Assembly: GCA_963693305.1 (NCBI GenBank)
Contig: OY855913.1
Location: 4,353,001-4,417,000 of the forward strand
Reading direction: 5' to 3'
From: Meandrina meandrites
Taxonomy: Eukaryota > Cnidaria > Anthozoa > Scleractinia > Meandrinidae
Length of the DNA stretch: 64,000 nucleotides
The position numbers and the translations under genes are program-made. The notes below the pieces were generated by a model. The model saw nothing but the letters and a program-made list of their open reading frames with translations. It was not told the origin of the DNA and did not search any database. Shown here piece by piece: positions 19,989 through 30,800 of the stretch (positions are counted from its first letter, which is position 1; each line of letters starts with the position of its first letter).

Positions 19989-22005
19989 TCAGTGCACCAT
20001 TTTATTTTCATCTTGTGGTTCTACTATTCTCAAACATTCATCTACAAACTCTGTAAAAATAGGGATTTGCATGGCCTGCCCTAGCAGCTTTCCAGGATCT
20101 TCTGAAGAATCAATTTCTGTGATCATATCTCTTAAATGCTTGTTATGTAGCATGCTATGTAGTTCTTGTGAATGACCTGAGAAAGAATATTAGAAAAGAA
20201 TCTGATATTACAGTACTACGTAAAACATTAAATTTTGGACATTGATTCAGTTACAAGGAGTTACATATTGTTAACTATAAAATAATAATTACAATTCAAA
20301 TTATTTATGAACTAATCAATCAGTATTTATATTGACTATACCTAGCTTTTCAAGAGCGTGTCCACTGATTCTGTCTTCATTGTCGGAATCTTCATCTGAA
20401 CCACTGTCAGTAACTTCACCTTCTTCGGTTTCTAGAAAGCATAAATAAAAGTTTGATCTTTTGGAGATTTTGTTTGTGACATGCAATCTGATGATTGATT
20501 TTTAAAGGCATGCAAAAATTTTAAAACCTTTGAGGCATGATAAAGCTCTTGATCTTCTCTCATTTTTCTCTTTTTCTCCTTTTCTTTTCATTGTTTCTTT
20601 TTCACACATGTCACCTGTGTTTGAGTAAACAAGAAAGAAGTTCAAAAAGTTGTTGAAATTCAACAAGTATGATGACAGTTGAAGCTTGCAAGAAACACCA
20701 GTTAATTGTTTAGCTTGAAACATTGAACTGAAAACCTGGGGAATTACCATATTTATTTGATTAAGCACCCAACCTTGAATAAGCTGACCCACCTCGTATA
20801 ACCTCTCGCCCTCTAGGTAGGAAAAGTTAATAACCGCCCAGCCTCGAATACATGTAATAGATATACCTATAGGCATAGAGTAGGTGTACCTATAGCTAGG
20901 CATCTTGTGGCATTTTTGCCTGAAAGTGATCTTTCTTTTACAATGTACAACTCGTCACATAAATCTGGTCATTTGATTGGCTCCTGGTGGAGCCTGGATA
21001 TGATTGGTGTGATAGGGAGGCTCAACCAGACAGCCATTGCCTGTGAGCAAGCTCTGTTTTGGAGGAGGGAAAGAAAGCTCTCTTTCCTTCCACCCCTTAC
21101 CCGTGGGAGAGCTGGCTTGCAGGCTAACACACCAGCTCAAACTGAAGACCTGTTCAGATTTGGAAGTTTAAGTCTGAAGCTGGCTTTAATTACTGTGAGG
21201 ATTATCATAACAATAAATTATAAGTACTTTTATGCACCAATCAAATCCAAACTTCAACATCCCTCCCTTTCTGGCATACCCCGGGAATTTCACTCGTCAT
21301 TGTGAATATTATAAAAACCTACTGAAGGTTGATGAAGAATGCCCCTCCTAACTTTCCTAAGCACTGAAATTATATATTATACGTTTATATATTATATGTT
21401 CTGGGAGCTTGCAGCCATTCCAAGGTGGGGAGATTTGATCTGATTTTACAAGTTTTTCCAGCCCCAAGGCTTTGATGAAAAATTATTCTGAAAAGTCAAA
21501 TGCGCCATGTATGCACAGCCCACCGCCCCACCCCCCCCCCCCCCCCCACCACCACCACCACCCCCAAAACACACACACGCGCACGTCTGTAGCCGGTCGT
21601 CTGTAGCTGTAGTTACACAGCTCAGTGGCTTATCATACCTTTATGTATCTTGAAACAGGAAAGAGAACAACTATAAAATAGAGAAAACCATCAGCTTAAT
21701 AAAACTTAATGCTTTAGGTTGCATATTTGTACCAAAATCATCGCCAGCGAATGCCTTTTAGCCCGGGCTATAAGGCAGCCAAATGAGCAAGATACCCATG
21801 ATTAATCTTGTACTTACTATTTCATACAACAAGATGGGCATTTGTACTTATGGCAAGCGTCTTTACAGACTTCACAACTGTTTGACTGCTGGTCTAACTC
21901 TTTCCTCATCATAGCAAAAATTCTGCTGCCAAAAGCCACGTTGTTTTGATCGAAGTTTTGTAGCTGTGGCCCAGACTTCCAACCTCTTCTTCCGGTAATT
22001 CCCAC
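19989..22005 (-). CDS. ZNHIT3: Zinc finger HIT domain-containing protein 3, five exons
   Basis: Exons, in coding order: 21818-22005, 21639-21670, 20528-20614, 20342-20431, 19989-20176. All junctions have GT-AG sites and the phases agree. Exon 1 carries CEVCKDACHKYKCPSC and exon 2 completes the HIT zinc finger with YCSLSCFKIHK. The third exon is basic, the fourth acidic (DSGSDEDSDNED, as in vertebrate ZNHIT3), and the fifth encodes the C-terminal helical region with HLRDMITEID, FTEFVDECLRIVEP and the stop. ZNHIT3 binds NUFIP1 and helps assemble box C/D snoRNPs. Starting at the ATG at 21910-21912 gives 163 aa, close to the 155 aa of the human protein; the frame is open to an earlier ATG at 22003-22005 (194 aa). 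The gene is head to head with PXMP2. Confidence 0.9.
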
Positions 22006-22074
22006 AAAAGACTAAGTACTAATGTCCCCTACCACCCCACCCCCACCGCCTCCCCATTATCAACCATCCCAAAC
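22006..22074. promoter_or_regulatory. Compact bidirectional promoter between ZNHIT3 and PXMP2
   Basis: Only 69 bp separate the upstream-most possible ZNHIT3 ATG from the PXMP2 ATG (162 bp if the inner ZNHIT3 start is used). The stretch is C-rich on the plus strand (ACCACCCCACCCCCACCGCC at about 22031-22050), a possible Sp/KLF-type GC/CACCC element, and shows no TATA box. The transcription starts of the two genes must lie here or overlap the opposite gene. Confidence 0.6.
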
Positions 22075-25000
22075 ATGGCGGCTCCGTCTGAGAAATCCGA
22101 GGTGAAGAAAGTCGATCGCGATGGGTACTTGGCGGAGCTTGTAGCACGATACAACTATTGTGTGATGACGCATCCGATATTGACTAAGAGTATCACAAGG
22201 CAAGTGCAATAAGGATTTGCTACTTGCATATCCAGGCCGTTCACATATATCCCCATGATACCCGATCGATTGTCATGCATTGGTTACGAAGTTTGTCAAG
22301 CGTTTCTATCCAGAACGTGGTTTAAATTCCTTTATATTTTGTTATAAATTAGTTAGTTGTTGTAATTGTGATTTCAATAAGGGGCGGATCCTGGATTTTT
22401 CTTAGGAGGGGTGCACCACATATCTTTTTTGCAGAGTACTAGCTGCATGTATTAAAAAGCTTCAGGTCATCTCAAAGGAGGGGGGGGGGGGTTGCACCTG
22501 CACCACCCCCCCCCCCCCCGGCCCTGATAATACCATAAACATACCCTTTCTGGAGCCTTGGTGGCTCCACGTATGTATCCGAGCAACTGAAATTTACAGC
22601 ATTGGTTTCATTCAAGATCATGGTCGGCTCGTCATTATTTTATTATTAAGATAAGGCAGATGGAAACCAAACTGTAAAACCCCTAACAGTAGCACTGGAG
22701 GCCAGGGAGCATTCCGTGTACATTCCACGCCAAAGATACTCCAAGTTTTTAAAAGTCTACACCAAGGTTCTTTGTTATTCTAATATAAAACAAGTCATCT
22801 GTACACCAGTTAAAACGAGCCGACAATGATCGCCGACAATGATCGCCGAAAACTTTGCTGAAGATCTTTGGCATCACCTACATAAAATGCAGCCTGGACT
22901 GGAGGGGGTTTTAGAGTGGCAAAAATCGAGTGCAATGTAGGGAGGACTTGGGGGTGGGGTGAGTACGGTTACCAAAGGGGCAGTGTCATGCCATGGTACT
23001 GCACACTGGTATGGTTTATTTTGTAGTTACTTACATCAAAATTTTGTTATCTTCACTGTAAGAGATAATAATTTATTACTAAAGAATTACAGTATGTTCA
23101 GGCAAATAATATTCCCTATACCTGCCATTTAATTTATTTCAACAGTGCTGTTACTGCAGGACTGGGTAATATTGTATCTCAAAAGATTGTCAAACGTGGA
23201 AAAGGCAAACTTGTTGAGTACAGACCAGTGATAGCCTTTTCAACATTTGGGTGAGTATGCATTTTATTTTTAAGTTATACAGGATCTTTCTCATACACGT
23301 AAGCATGATGTGTGAAGAACTTGATGTTTGAAGAACTTCCAAAAAGCCAATCAAGGTTTTACGCTGTATTCCTTTTCTTTTCAGATTTTGCGTAACTGGT
23401 CCTGTGATTCATTATTTCTATGAAGTCCTAGACAAAGTTATCCCCAGGCAAGTTTCTTATTCCAAAGCCAAGAGATTGCTAGTCGACAGAGGCGTGTTTA
23501 GTCCTGTGTTTCTGTTAGCGTTCTTCTACATTGTTGCAATCCTAGAGGTGAGTAGGATCAGTAGACCATGATAGGTGACTAGGGGTATTTCTAGTCCCCT
23601 ATGGATGGGATGCTAGTCCATTGCAGGGTTCCCCCCAGCAGTTAATTTGCCGGTACCCATTTATACACCTGGGTGGAGAGGGGCACTATGAGAGTTAAGT
23701 GTCTTGCCCAAGAACACAACGCAGTGCTCCGGCGAGGGCTTGAACCCAGACCATTCGATCCAAAGTCCAGCGCACTAGCCATTAGGCCACCACGCCTCCC
23801 TCTCTGATAGTATGTACTGTTTAATTGGGCACTCGCGTGCTCGTTTTCTCGCTCTCCGACTTACTAGAACGCCAAGCTACGCTGGCTAGAGGCGCTGTGG
23901 CCTAATGGTTAAGTGCACTGGACTCCAGATCCAGGTTCGAGTACTGGCTGGGGCAAAACAAAAGATGTGCAGGGTCCTGGACCTTCCAACATAAATCTTG
24001 GCCTATTTGTTTGCACCTTTGATGTTTGCCAGGCTTCATAACCATTTCCCTCTATTAACTATGCTCAGATCTAAAAGCCAAAACTGTCACTGACCGCTAC
24101 GTCTCTGTGCTTCCCATTGCAATGGGCAAAGGCTGTGGTTCATTAAAATAAATTAAGTAGTGGCAGAAACATGATTATGATGGATAATAAATTTTATTTA
24201 TCGCTTTCATAAGTCTGAAGTCTGAACTATCTTGAGGCCTAATGGCCTTATGTATCATAACACAACTTAGCAATGTGTTGTGATAGAAAGTAAACTGTTG
24301 CCATACAGGTATATTCTGTCATTGTAGGGAAAGTCACACATGGAGGCAATAATGAAAATAAGACAGATGTACTGGACTGCCCTGAAAATGAGTTGGAGGG
24401 TGTGGATTGTGTTTCAATATGTCAACCTCAACTATGTCCCCAAACAGGTAACTAACAACCTGATGCTTCAACTTGTTTATTGACAGAACTAAAACATTAA
24501 TTTTTAGTGTGTTGCTACAGTATCTAGTAAGGGAGACTAGAATAAGCATAGATTATCACATATATGTAATGTTAAGATGCTACTTAGAAGTCTACTGAAT
24601 TCTTTTAGTAGACCCTCTAAAGGATTCTCTCCATAACCTACAATTTTATTTTCAAGCCAAAAAACTCGATAAGTAAGAAAAGTTTCCCTCAAGTTTTATA
24701 ATGCATATGCAATTCCACAATTTGAGAAGCTCAAGGTTACTGTTGGCTGATAGTTGGCAAGTGGGGAGGCCCTGAGCCGAGTGTCAATTAAAGTCAATAG
24801 AAACCAAGAGCGAATCCTTTGTTGTTTTAACATAACCCAGAGACTGATCCATCCAACCAAAAGTTCAGTGAAAGTGGTTTATGTGGTTTTAATTTTCAGA
24901 GATTTAGGCATGCTCCCAGCATAGTCTATCAAAAATTAGCATAACCCACTGACCGTCTACTAAGTAATTGCACAATCTGATTGGCTACACAAGTGCTGTC

Positions 25001-25947
25001 TATGGGTCGATAGATTGCTCTCTGAGTGTGGGCTCAGTTTTTCACTGCATCAACTAAAAACTTCAGAAAAAAAATCAATTCTAGCGATGTTCTGTGTTTA
25101 ATAGATCAGCCACTGGGCTGTGCTAAAACAATTAGACGACTCCCTCTCGGTTTCTATTAACTTTGATAGTTGGCTCTGGGCTTCGCCCCTATCAGCCTAT
25201 AGAAACCTTGTGCTTGCCTCCTTGCATAGCCAATCAGATTGCAAGTTTGCCTAATACCTTATCATTACTTATTTTGTGGCACTTAATTTTCGCTATTTAA
25301 AAAAAAAAGTAAAGTCTGCGTCGAGCCAAGTGGCCCATACCGCCGGAGCTTATCCCGGTTTCCGTAGCATTAAGTGACTAGGAGTATTTCTACTCCCCCC
25401 TGGATGGGATCCCAGTCCATCGCAGGGTTACCCCCAGCAGTAAATTCGCCGGTACCCATTTAAATATACACCTGGGTGGAGAGAGGCACTATGAATTCAA
25501 AGTAAAGTGTCCTGCTTAAGAACACAACACAATGACCCCGGCCAGGGCTTGAACCCGGACCGTTCGATCCGAGTCCAGCGCACTAACCATTAGGCCACCA
25601 CGAAATCGCAAAATTAATTTTAACATTTTTTATTGTAATTTTTATGTTTTAAACATTATAGTTTTTGGCCAAAGTGCAAACATTAAGTCCTGCAAAAGAT
25701 GCCTGTTTCATTTAGTGAAATTGCGTTCCCGCAAAAATAAGTAACAATAATATAGTCAGTCCCTGGGTTATGCTTACATATTATATTTGAATATACAACA
25801 ATCTTGAGAACCAATTAGTCAATAACTAACTAACTACAGTGGATGTTGATGATCTTGGTTTGCGTTTTGTGTTTTTAGTACAGGGTACTCTGTGGCAATA
25901 TGATGTCATTTCTTTGGAGTATTTACCTGGCAAGCAAGCGAGCATAA
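22075..25947 (+). CDS. PXMP2: Peroxisomal membrane protein 2 (Mpv17/PMP22 family), five exons
   Basis: Exons 22075-22199, 23146-23250, 23385-23547, 24328-24447 and 25879-25947 give 193 aa (human PXMP2 has 195) with consistent phases. Family features: the N-terminal YLAELVARYNYCVMTHPILT, a first membrane segment with AVTAGLGNIVSQ, TGPVIHYFYEVLDK, the motif W-VW--FQY-NLNYVP in exon 4 and the C-terminal LWSIYLASKRA. Four membrane segments are expected, as in the Mpv17 family. PXMP2 forms a pore for small solutes in the peroxisomal membrane. Intron 1 begins with GC rather than GT (AAG|GCAAGT), the only consensus that keeps the frame. Introns 3 and 4 carry tRNA-type SINEs. The start ATG is the first one after the bidirectional promoter (AAACATGG). 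Confidence 0.93.
22380..22530. repeat. GGCGGATCC-type repeat with G and C homopolymer runs in PXMP2 intron 1
   Basis: It starts with GGGGCGGATCCTGG (22381), related to the termini of the hAT-like MITE at 15561. It then carries a G run (about 22480-22490) and a C run (about 22504-22519), which could pair with each other. The right end reads CCGGCCCTGATAATACC; no matching inverted terminus was found, so the copy is partial. Confidence 0.5.
23573..23798 (-). mobile_element. tRNA-derived SINE, reverse copy in PXMP2 intron 3 (5' part and body)
   Basis: In reverse complement it begins with GGCGTGGTGGCCTAATGGCT, an A-box-like tRNA head, then GGTTCAAGCCC as the B box. The body includes TTGTGTTCTTGGGCAAGACA, ACCCAGGTGTATAAATGGGT and ACTAGCATCCCATCC. 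It shares the whole body with the copies at 25309 and 36284. Confidence 0.85.
23888..24155 (+). mobile_element. SINE with related tRNA head but different body in PXMP2 intron 3
   Basis: The head GAGGCGCTGTGGCCTAATGG is followed by TTAAGTGCACTGGACTCC and the B box GGTTCGAGTACTGGC, as in the other SINEs here. After about 23955 the body is unrelated to theirs and ends near TTCATTAAAATAAATTAAG. This suggests a second SINE family that shares a tRNA promoter. Confidence 0.65.
25309..25608 (-). mobile_element. tRNA-derived SINE, full-length reverse copy in PXMP2 intron 4
   Basis: Reverse complement shows the head GTGGTGGCCTAATGGTTAGT, the B box GGTTCAAGCCC, the same body as the copy at 36284, and an end in GACTTTAC. 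It lies antisense to PXMP2 in a 1.4 kb intron. Confidence 0.88.
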
Positions 25948-26823
25948 GATATTCCTGGTGTACAACCCATAGCAGTGCCTTTTGGAAATATATTAGTTTC
26001 AAACTTTGTACCAAATAATGTACAGTCTGAAACGTCTATAATTAGTGAAACATTTATCATTTATATAACTACTCTTTATGGTATAGCCTGGTAGACCATG
26101 CACTGTCATATAACTTCACTGCACCAAAGGGTGGCTGTAGACTTTCTTAAAGTCTGTTCCAATAATATTTCCAGCCTTTTCAATAAATTTTCAGTCTGTT
26201 GGTTTTGCTTTTGGAAACTTTAGTGACTTCACTGCTTGAGGATCACACTTGTTCAACTTTTGGCAAGTCCAGGGTGGTTGCTACACAACTTGTTTTTTTA
26301 CCTTTTAGAGAGGTTGTCACCTCAGCCAATGTTTCGGCCTTAAGCTAGAGTTGTCATTCTCTCAAAGGGTCTGTCTTTTAAAAGTCTATCTACCGGGGTG
26401 ACTAGTAGTTAATTAGACATCATAAACGTAAATTCATACTTAGGAAAGCTAATACTGTAGTAGAACTTGAGGCAAATGAATGTGTTAACTTGTATGTTGA
26501 AAACATATTTGCACTTGTAACCAATGTAATTATATCTTCATGTTACAATTAACTAACAAAAATAGAAGATAGATATACTGCTGAGTGGTACAAAAGACAA
26601 ACGCTTTTTTTTAATGTCAGTTTCTAACAGTATTAGATGCAAAGAATCCAAGCTGTATAGTTGAGGGTTACTTTATAGAATCGCATAGCTTAAAGAATTC
26701 GTGCACTCTGATTGGCTAGAGATGCGAGGGTATTCAGCGGGGTATTGTGACTTGAAAGTGAGGCTGCGCTAAAATTCGCAACATTCACTACATTTTCATT
26801 TTTACAAGGTTATGCGATTCAAG

Positions 26824-26967
26824 GAAAATCCATTACCTGACTCGTGAATTCCACGTTAAACTTCACTTGAAAAACCAATATCGCACTCATCGCTTCGCGA
26901 TTTGTGCGATGTTGGTTTTTCGCGTGAAATTTAATGTGGAATTCCCTCGTCAGGTAATGGATTTTTC
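26824..26967. repeat. Long imperfect inverted repeat, arms of about 63 bp
   Basis: The left arm begins GAAAATCCATTACCTGACTC (26824) and the right arm ends CGTCAGGTAATGGATTTTTC (26967). Matching internal blocks are GAATTCCAC/GTGGAATTC, AAAAACCAA/TTGGTTTTT and ATCGCAC/GTGCGAT, around a loop containing GCGAAGCGATG on one strand. It is probably a foldback or MITE-type element downstream of PXMP2 and FN3K, which converge here. Confidence 0.85.
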
Positions 26968-27404
26968 TATAATATTGAGAAAAACAATACTTCCCCTTAA
27001 GAGCTAGTCTAAAGTGTCCTGCATTCTATGATGCACAAGGTTTTGATATAAAAAAATACAATGTTATTGATAATTAAAAACAATTTTCTTTAGTGAATTT
27101 TTTACACAACAAAAACATGCATTAATTTTAAATTGTATAGCAATAAATATTATTAATAATAATTATATTTCTATTAACATTGATTTCACAATAATAGTAT
27201 TTAAAAGATGGTTTCCACTCCTCATTCGAGCAATGATCAGAAGCAAAAATGAAGATACCTAAAAGAATTTATGGCATGGTAACATTTTCAGTTTACAGTT
27301 AAGAAGAATGTTCAGAACTTTAGCTCTTAAAGACAAGAATTGAATGTTAAGTACTGAAATCAGGCCATCTCATGTCAGTTTGAAACAAAGTAACGCATTT
27401 TAAG

Positions 27405-27565
27405 GATTTTTACGAGGTTTGGCATTACCCTACTCAAGAACTATGCTCCAAAATTTAATTGCATGGTCACTAAAAAATAAATTAAGTGAGATGTTTCAAA
27501 ATGTTGCCGTGCTATGAGTAGCTTTTTAGCAATTAATTTTGGCACCATTGCTTGAACTTTGTGTT
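27405..27565. repeat. Dispersed repeat related to 18030-18200
   Basis: It shares TTTTTACGAG-TTTG, CTCAAGAA-TATGCT, the AATTTAA block and GAGTAG-TTTTTAG-AATTAATTTT with 18030-18200, in the same orientation and with many substitutions. Old copies of one family. Confidence 0.6.
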
Positions 27566-27824
27566 CAGAAGAACGTGACTCTTGACTGTTGTTGTGTTAC
27601 ATTTTCTAAAATATGAGTGACAGGTGTCGAAATTGACTTTGTAAATTCTAGCAGTTCGCGGCTTTTCGGAGGAGACGAGTTTTTTAGTCGCATCGGGTCG
27701 TTTCGATTCAGTGTGATGTTTTCACTGTGCTGTTATTCCTAAATTAAATGTTGAGTTATATGGAGTTCATTTCACCATCTTAACACTTTGAGTGAAATCC
27801 ATCTTTACTGCCAGGCACTTATTG

Positions 27825-30800
27825 TTAGCTATTTTCAAGAAGTTTATGCATGATTGCTAAAGAGGAGGACCTGTAACTTGTTCCAAAGTGATTCCTGAAA
27901 GTTAAAAGAATGCATTGTTAAATCATGTTTATAATAATTATTAAACAAGTGTTTGAGGTATTGTGTGATGGTATAGTTAACATGACTACAGTAATCTTTA
28001 TACATGTATTGTTGGAGGTCTCATTAGAGTTATTCTCATTAGATCTTTTAGGTTCTCTGAGGATCTTTGAGGAGTCTGAGGATCTTTAATTAAGGATCTT
28101 TGAGGATCTCTGAGGATCTTCAAGGATCTTTGAAGATCTCTGAGGATCAGTTCTTTAATTAAGGATCTTTGAGGATCATTAAGTGGGATCTTTGAGGATC
28201 ATTAACTTGAGGATCCTGATAGGCCGCTTAGCTTGACACAGAATTTACCAACCTACCTATCCTTCTCTTGGGGTGTCACACCCAGCTGTGCATGCCCATT
28301 AGGATGTTTGAAATAATGCACATTGATAACAAAAATCATGGGTGTGCATGCAGTCTAGGATGCTGTTGAGCTCTGTCTTACAGTAAGTGTCTGAAGCAAA
28401 CTCACCAGTGGTTTAAATGATGAAACAATAGATACAGTTGATGCCTCTTGTCGAAGCCTTTTTCTTTAGGTACCACTTTGTGATAAGAGTCATAAAATGC
28501 TCTGGAGAAGCCACCAAACATTCCTGCTATTGCCAAGTCAAATTCATGATGACCGTAATAAGATGCTGGATCAAATGCAACTGTAGATAAAAGGAAATTA
28601 GTAAAATAAGATGTGAATAGGCCAGGTTTGAATGGCAGTTACTGATCCAAAACAAAGAAGTGAAGTTGAGATGAAGGGGAATTATTACACAAAAGGAAAT
28701 TAAAATTTTCCCCTGAATTTCAACTTTTAAAATTCCCCTCCTGGAGATAAGTGAAGAGTAAGGCAGGCTAATTAATTCTGAGCAGTAGTATTATGTGTTG
28801 TTATTAATTAAAAATTAATTATCTGACCAACCTGGGCCATCGTCTATTTCTGCTACATTTCCACCCCACAAATCTCCATGGAGAAGAGATGGCTTTATGT
28901 CCACACCTTTAAAAAGCTCTGGAATTTGTAGCTTTAGTCTTGACCAAAGAGATCTAGCTTCTGAATCGCCATACTTTTGCCATCACATGTCAGAATAATA
29001 AAGATGACATGTTAAACATTTGATTGTGTAGCATAATGCATTAATTTATTAAAATGTTAGCATGTCATATATTTCTTTAGGATATAGTAGTCATTAGAAA
29101 TGACTGACAGGTAAATAATTGTCAGAGATATTATCGTGACTCAGTGTTTTCAAGATCATTGAGGATCTTGTCATCTTATAATGAAGTCATTTGGAGCATA
29201 ACTACTCAAAACTAGATCGAAAATTGCCAATATATTGCAGATCCACCCAACTCATGTTACTTAGATTCTGCGTAAAGTTTCCTATACTTATTGTGCACAA
29301 CCCTCCTCACACAGTTGATGCTTATTATGACAGATACTTGACTATTGATTCTCAATCACTGACCAAAGACTACTAACAGTAATAATTAAAATTAATAAAT
29401 TTAACTCTGTTATTCTGACAAATCAAGTTTCCTCCTAAACTAAGATACCTGGGATGCTTACAAATAGCTCCAAGAGGTTGTAGAACATCATTAGCCTAGT
29501 TAAACTAAGAGTTACTAACCTCCTTATCAATTAGGTCAATTTGATGCTGCAAGCGACATCTGGTGTAAAAAGTCTATGAGAAAGATTAAGATTGAGGTGT
29601 CTGAGATAGTTTAGCTCACCAAACTGCCAGTTATGATAAAAATGTCAACATCCAAGGTTAAATATCTTACCTTAGCTTCAATAATTATTTTATTCTCTTA
29701 GTAGTTATCCACATAGATTATGGGCCGAGTATACTACTACTACTTAGCTGTTTCTCTGCATGCATTGCAGACCTATGCTGCTAGAAATTGATCTATAGCT
29801 ACTCGCCTGGCCAACACATCTTGGGACACTTGTTGAACCTGGGAACAAAAGCACACTTTGCTTATATAGAGTGACCTAACCTAGCTACTGGGATTTGTTG
29901 TCAGTTTAGTTGTGACCCCTTCCTCCAAGCAATCTTGAGACGAAAAAGATTTGAAACTATGCATGCCTGAGCAGGGTTGTTCGATTGATTAGTCATTTTC
30001 AAGGACACATTTAAAATATAAACTTAAAACCTCATTCACATCTGAAATGTTAAAAAACTGAAATAAAAATTGATACCAATCCTGAATTAACTTTAAGTTA
30101 ATAATGCTTTGAACAACCTCAGGCCCAGATATGAGGGGAGGGGGGAGGAAGAGGGACAGATGTTTCATTTTGGCAGCTATTGAGTTAGTGTCCCAAGAGT
30201 ATTGACCAAGGTTGTAGAGCTCTGTATGCATTGCAGACCTTGATGCAAGAAAATTACCAATTAGTTTCTGCATGCACCTAACCGTATATGGGCCTATACA
30301 AATATGCTAGATAATGACATATTCCACAAACTGAAACTCTCAGATCTGAGCAAGTTAACAGTAAACATATGGTACCAGTATTCAATAAAACAAAATATTT
30401 TGAATTTTTCAGGGACTATAGGTTTAATAAAGTTTTAGTCTATATTGCATTCTATCCCAGGGGGGTACTCAAAGTATACATGACGGGGGGGGGGGGGGGG
30501 GTCCAACGTATTTTTTGGGTTAAAAATTTACATGCTTGGTATTTTTTTGGGTCAAGTGATCTGTCACATATTTTTTTAGGTCTAAAAAAATGTGTATTTT
30601 TTTGGGTTTTATCTGCAAGCGAACTTTTCGTTTCAGGTTTTCATTGCGATCAGTGGATCAGAAAAATATTCATCCGAACTTTTTTTCAGTGACGTGTGTT
30701 CCAGAAAAACCATTAATAAAAATATTTAAGTCTTGCATTTTTGGGGGTTGGAAATTTTGATGCCAGGGGTGCTTACCATTTGACAGAAGGAACCGGTTGG

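Noticed and set aside
23888..23960. tRNA gene (A and B boxes, GGTTCGAGTAC)
   Set aside because: It cannot fold into a proper cloverleaf across its length, continues into a SINE body, and has sister SINE copies nearby.
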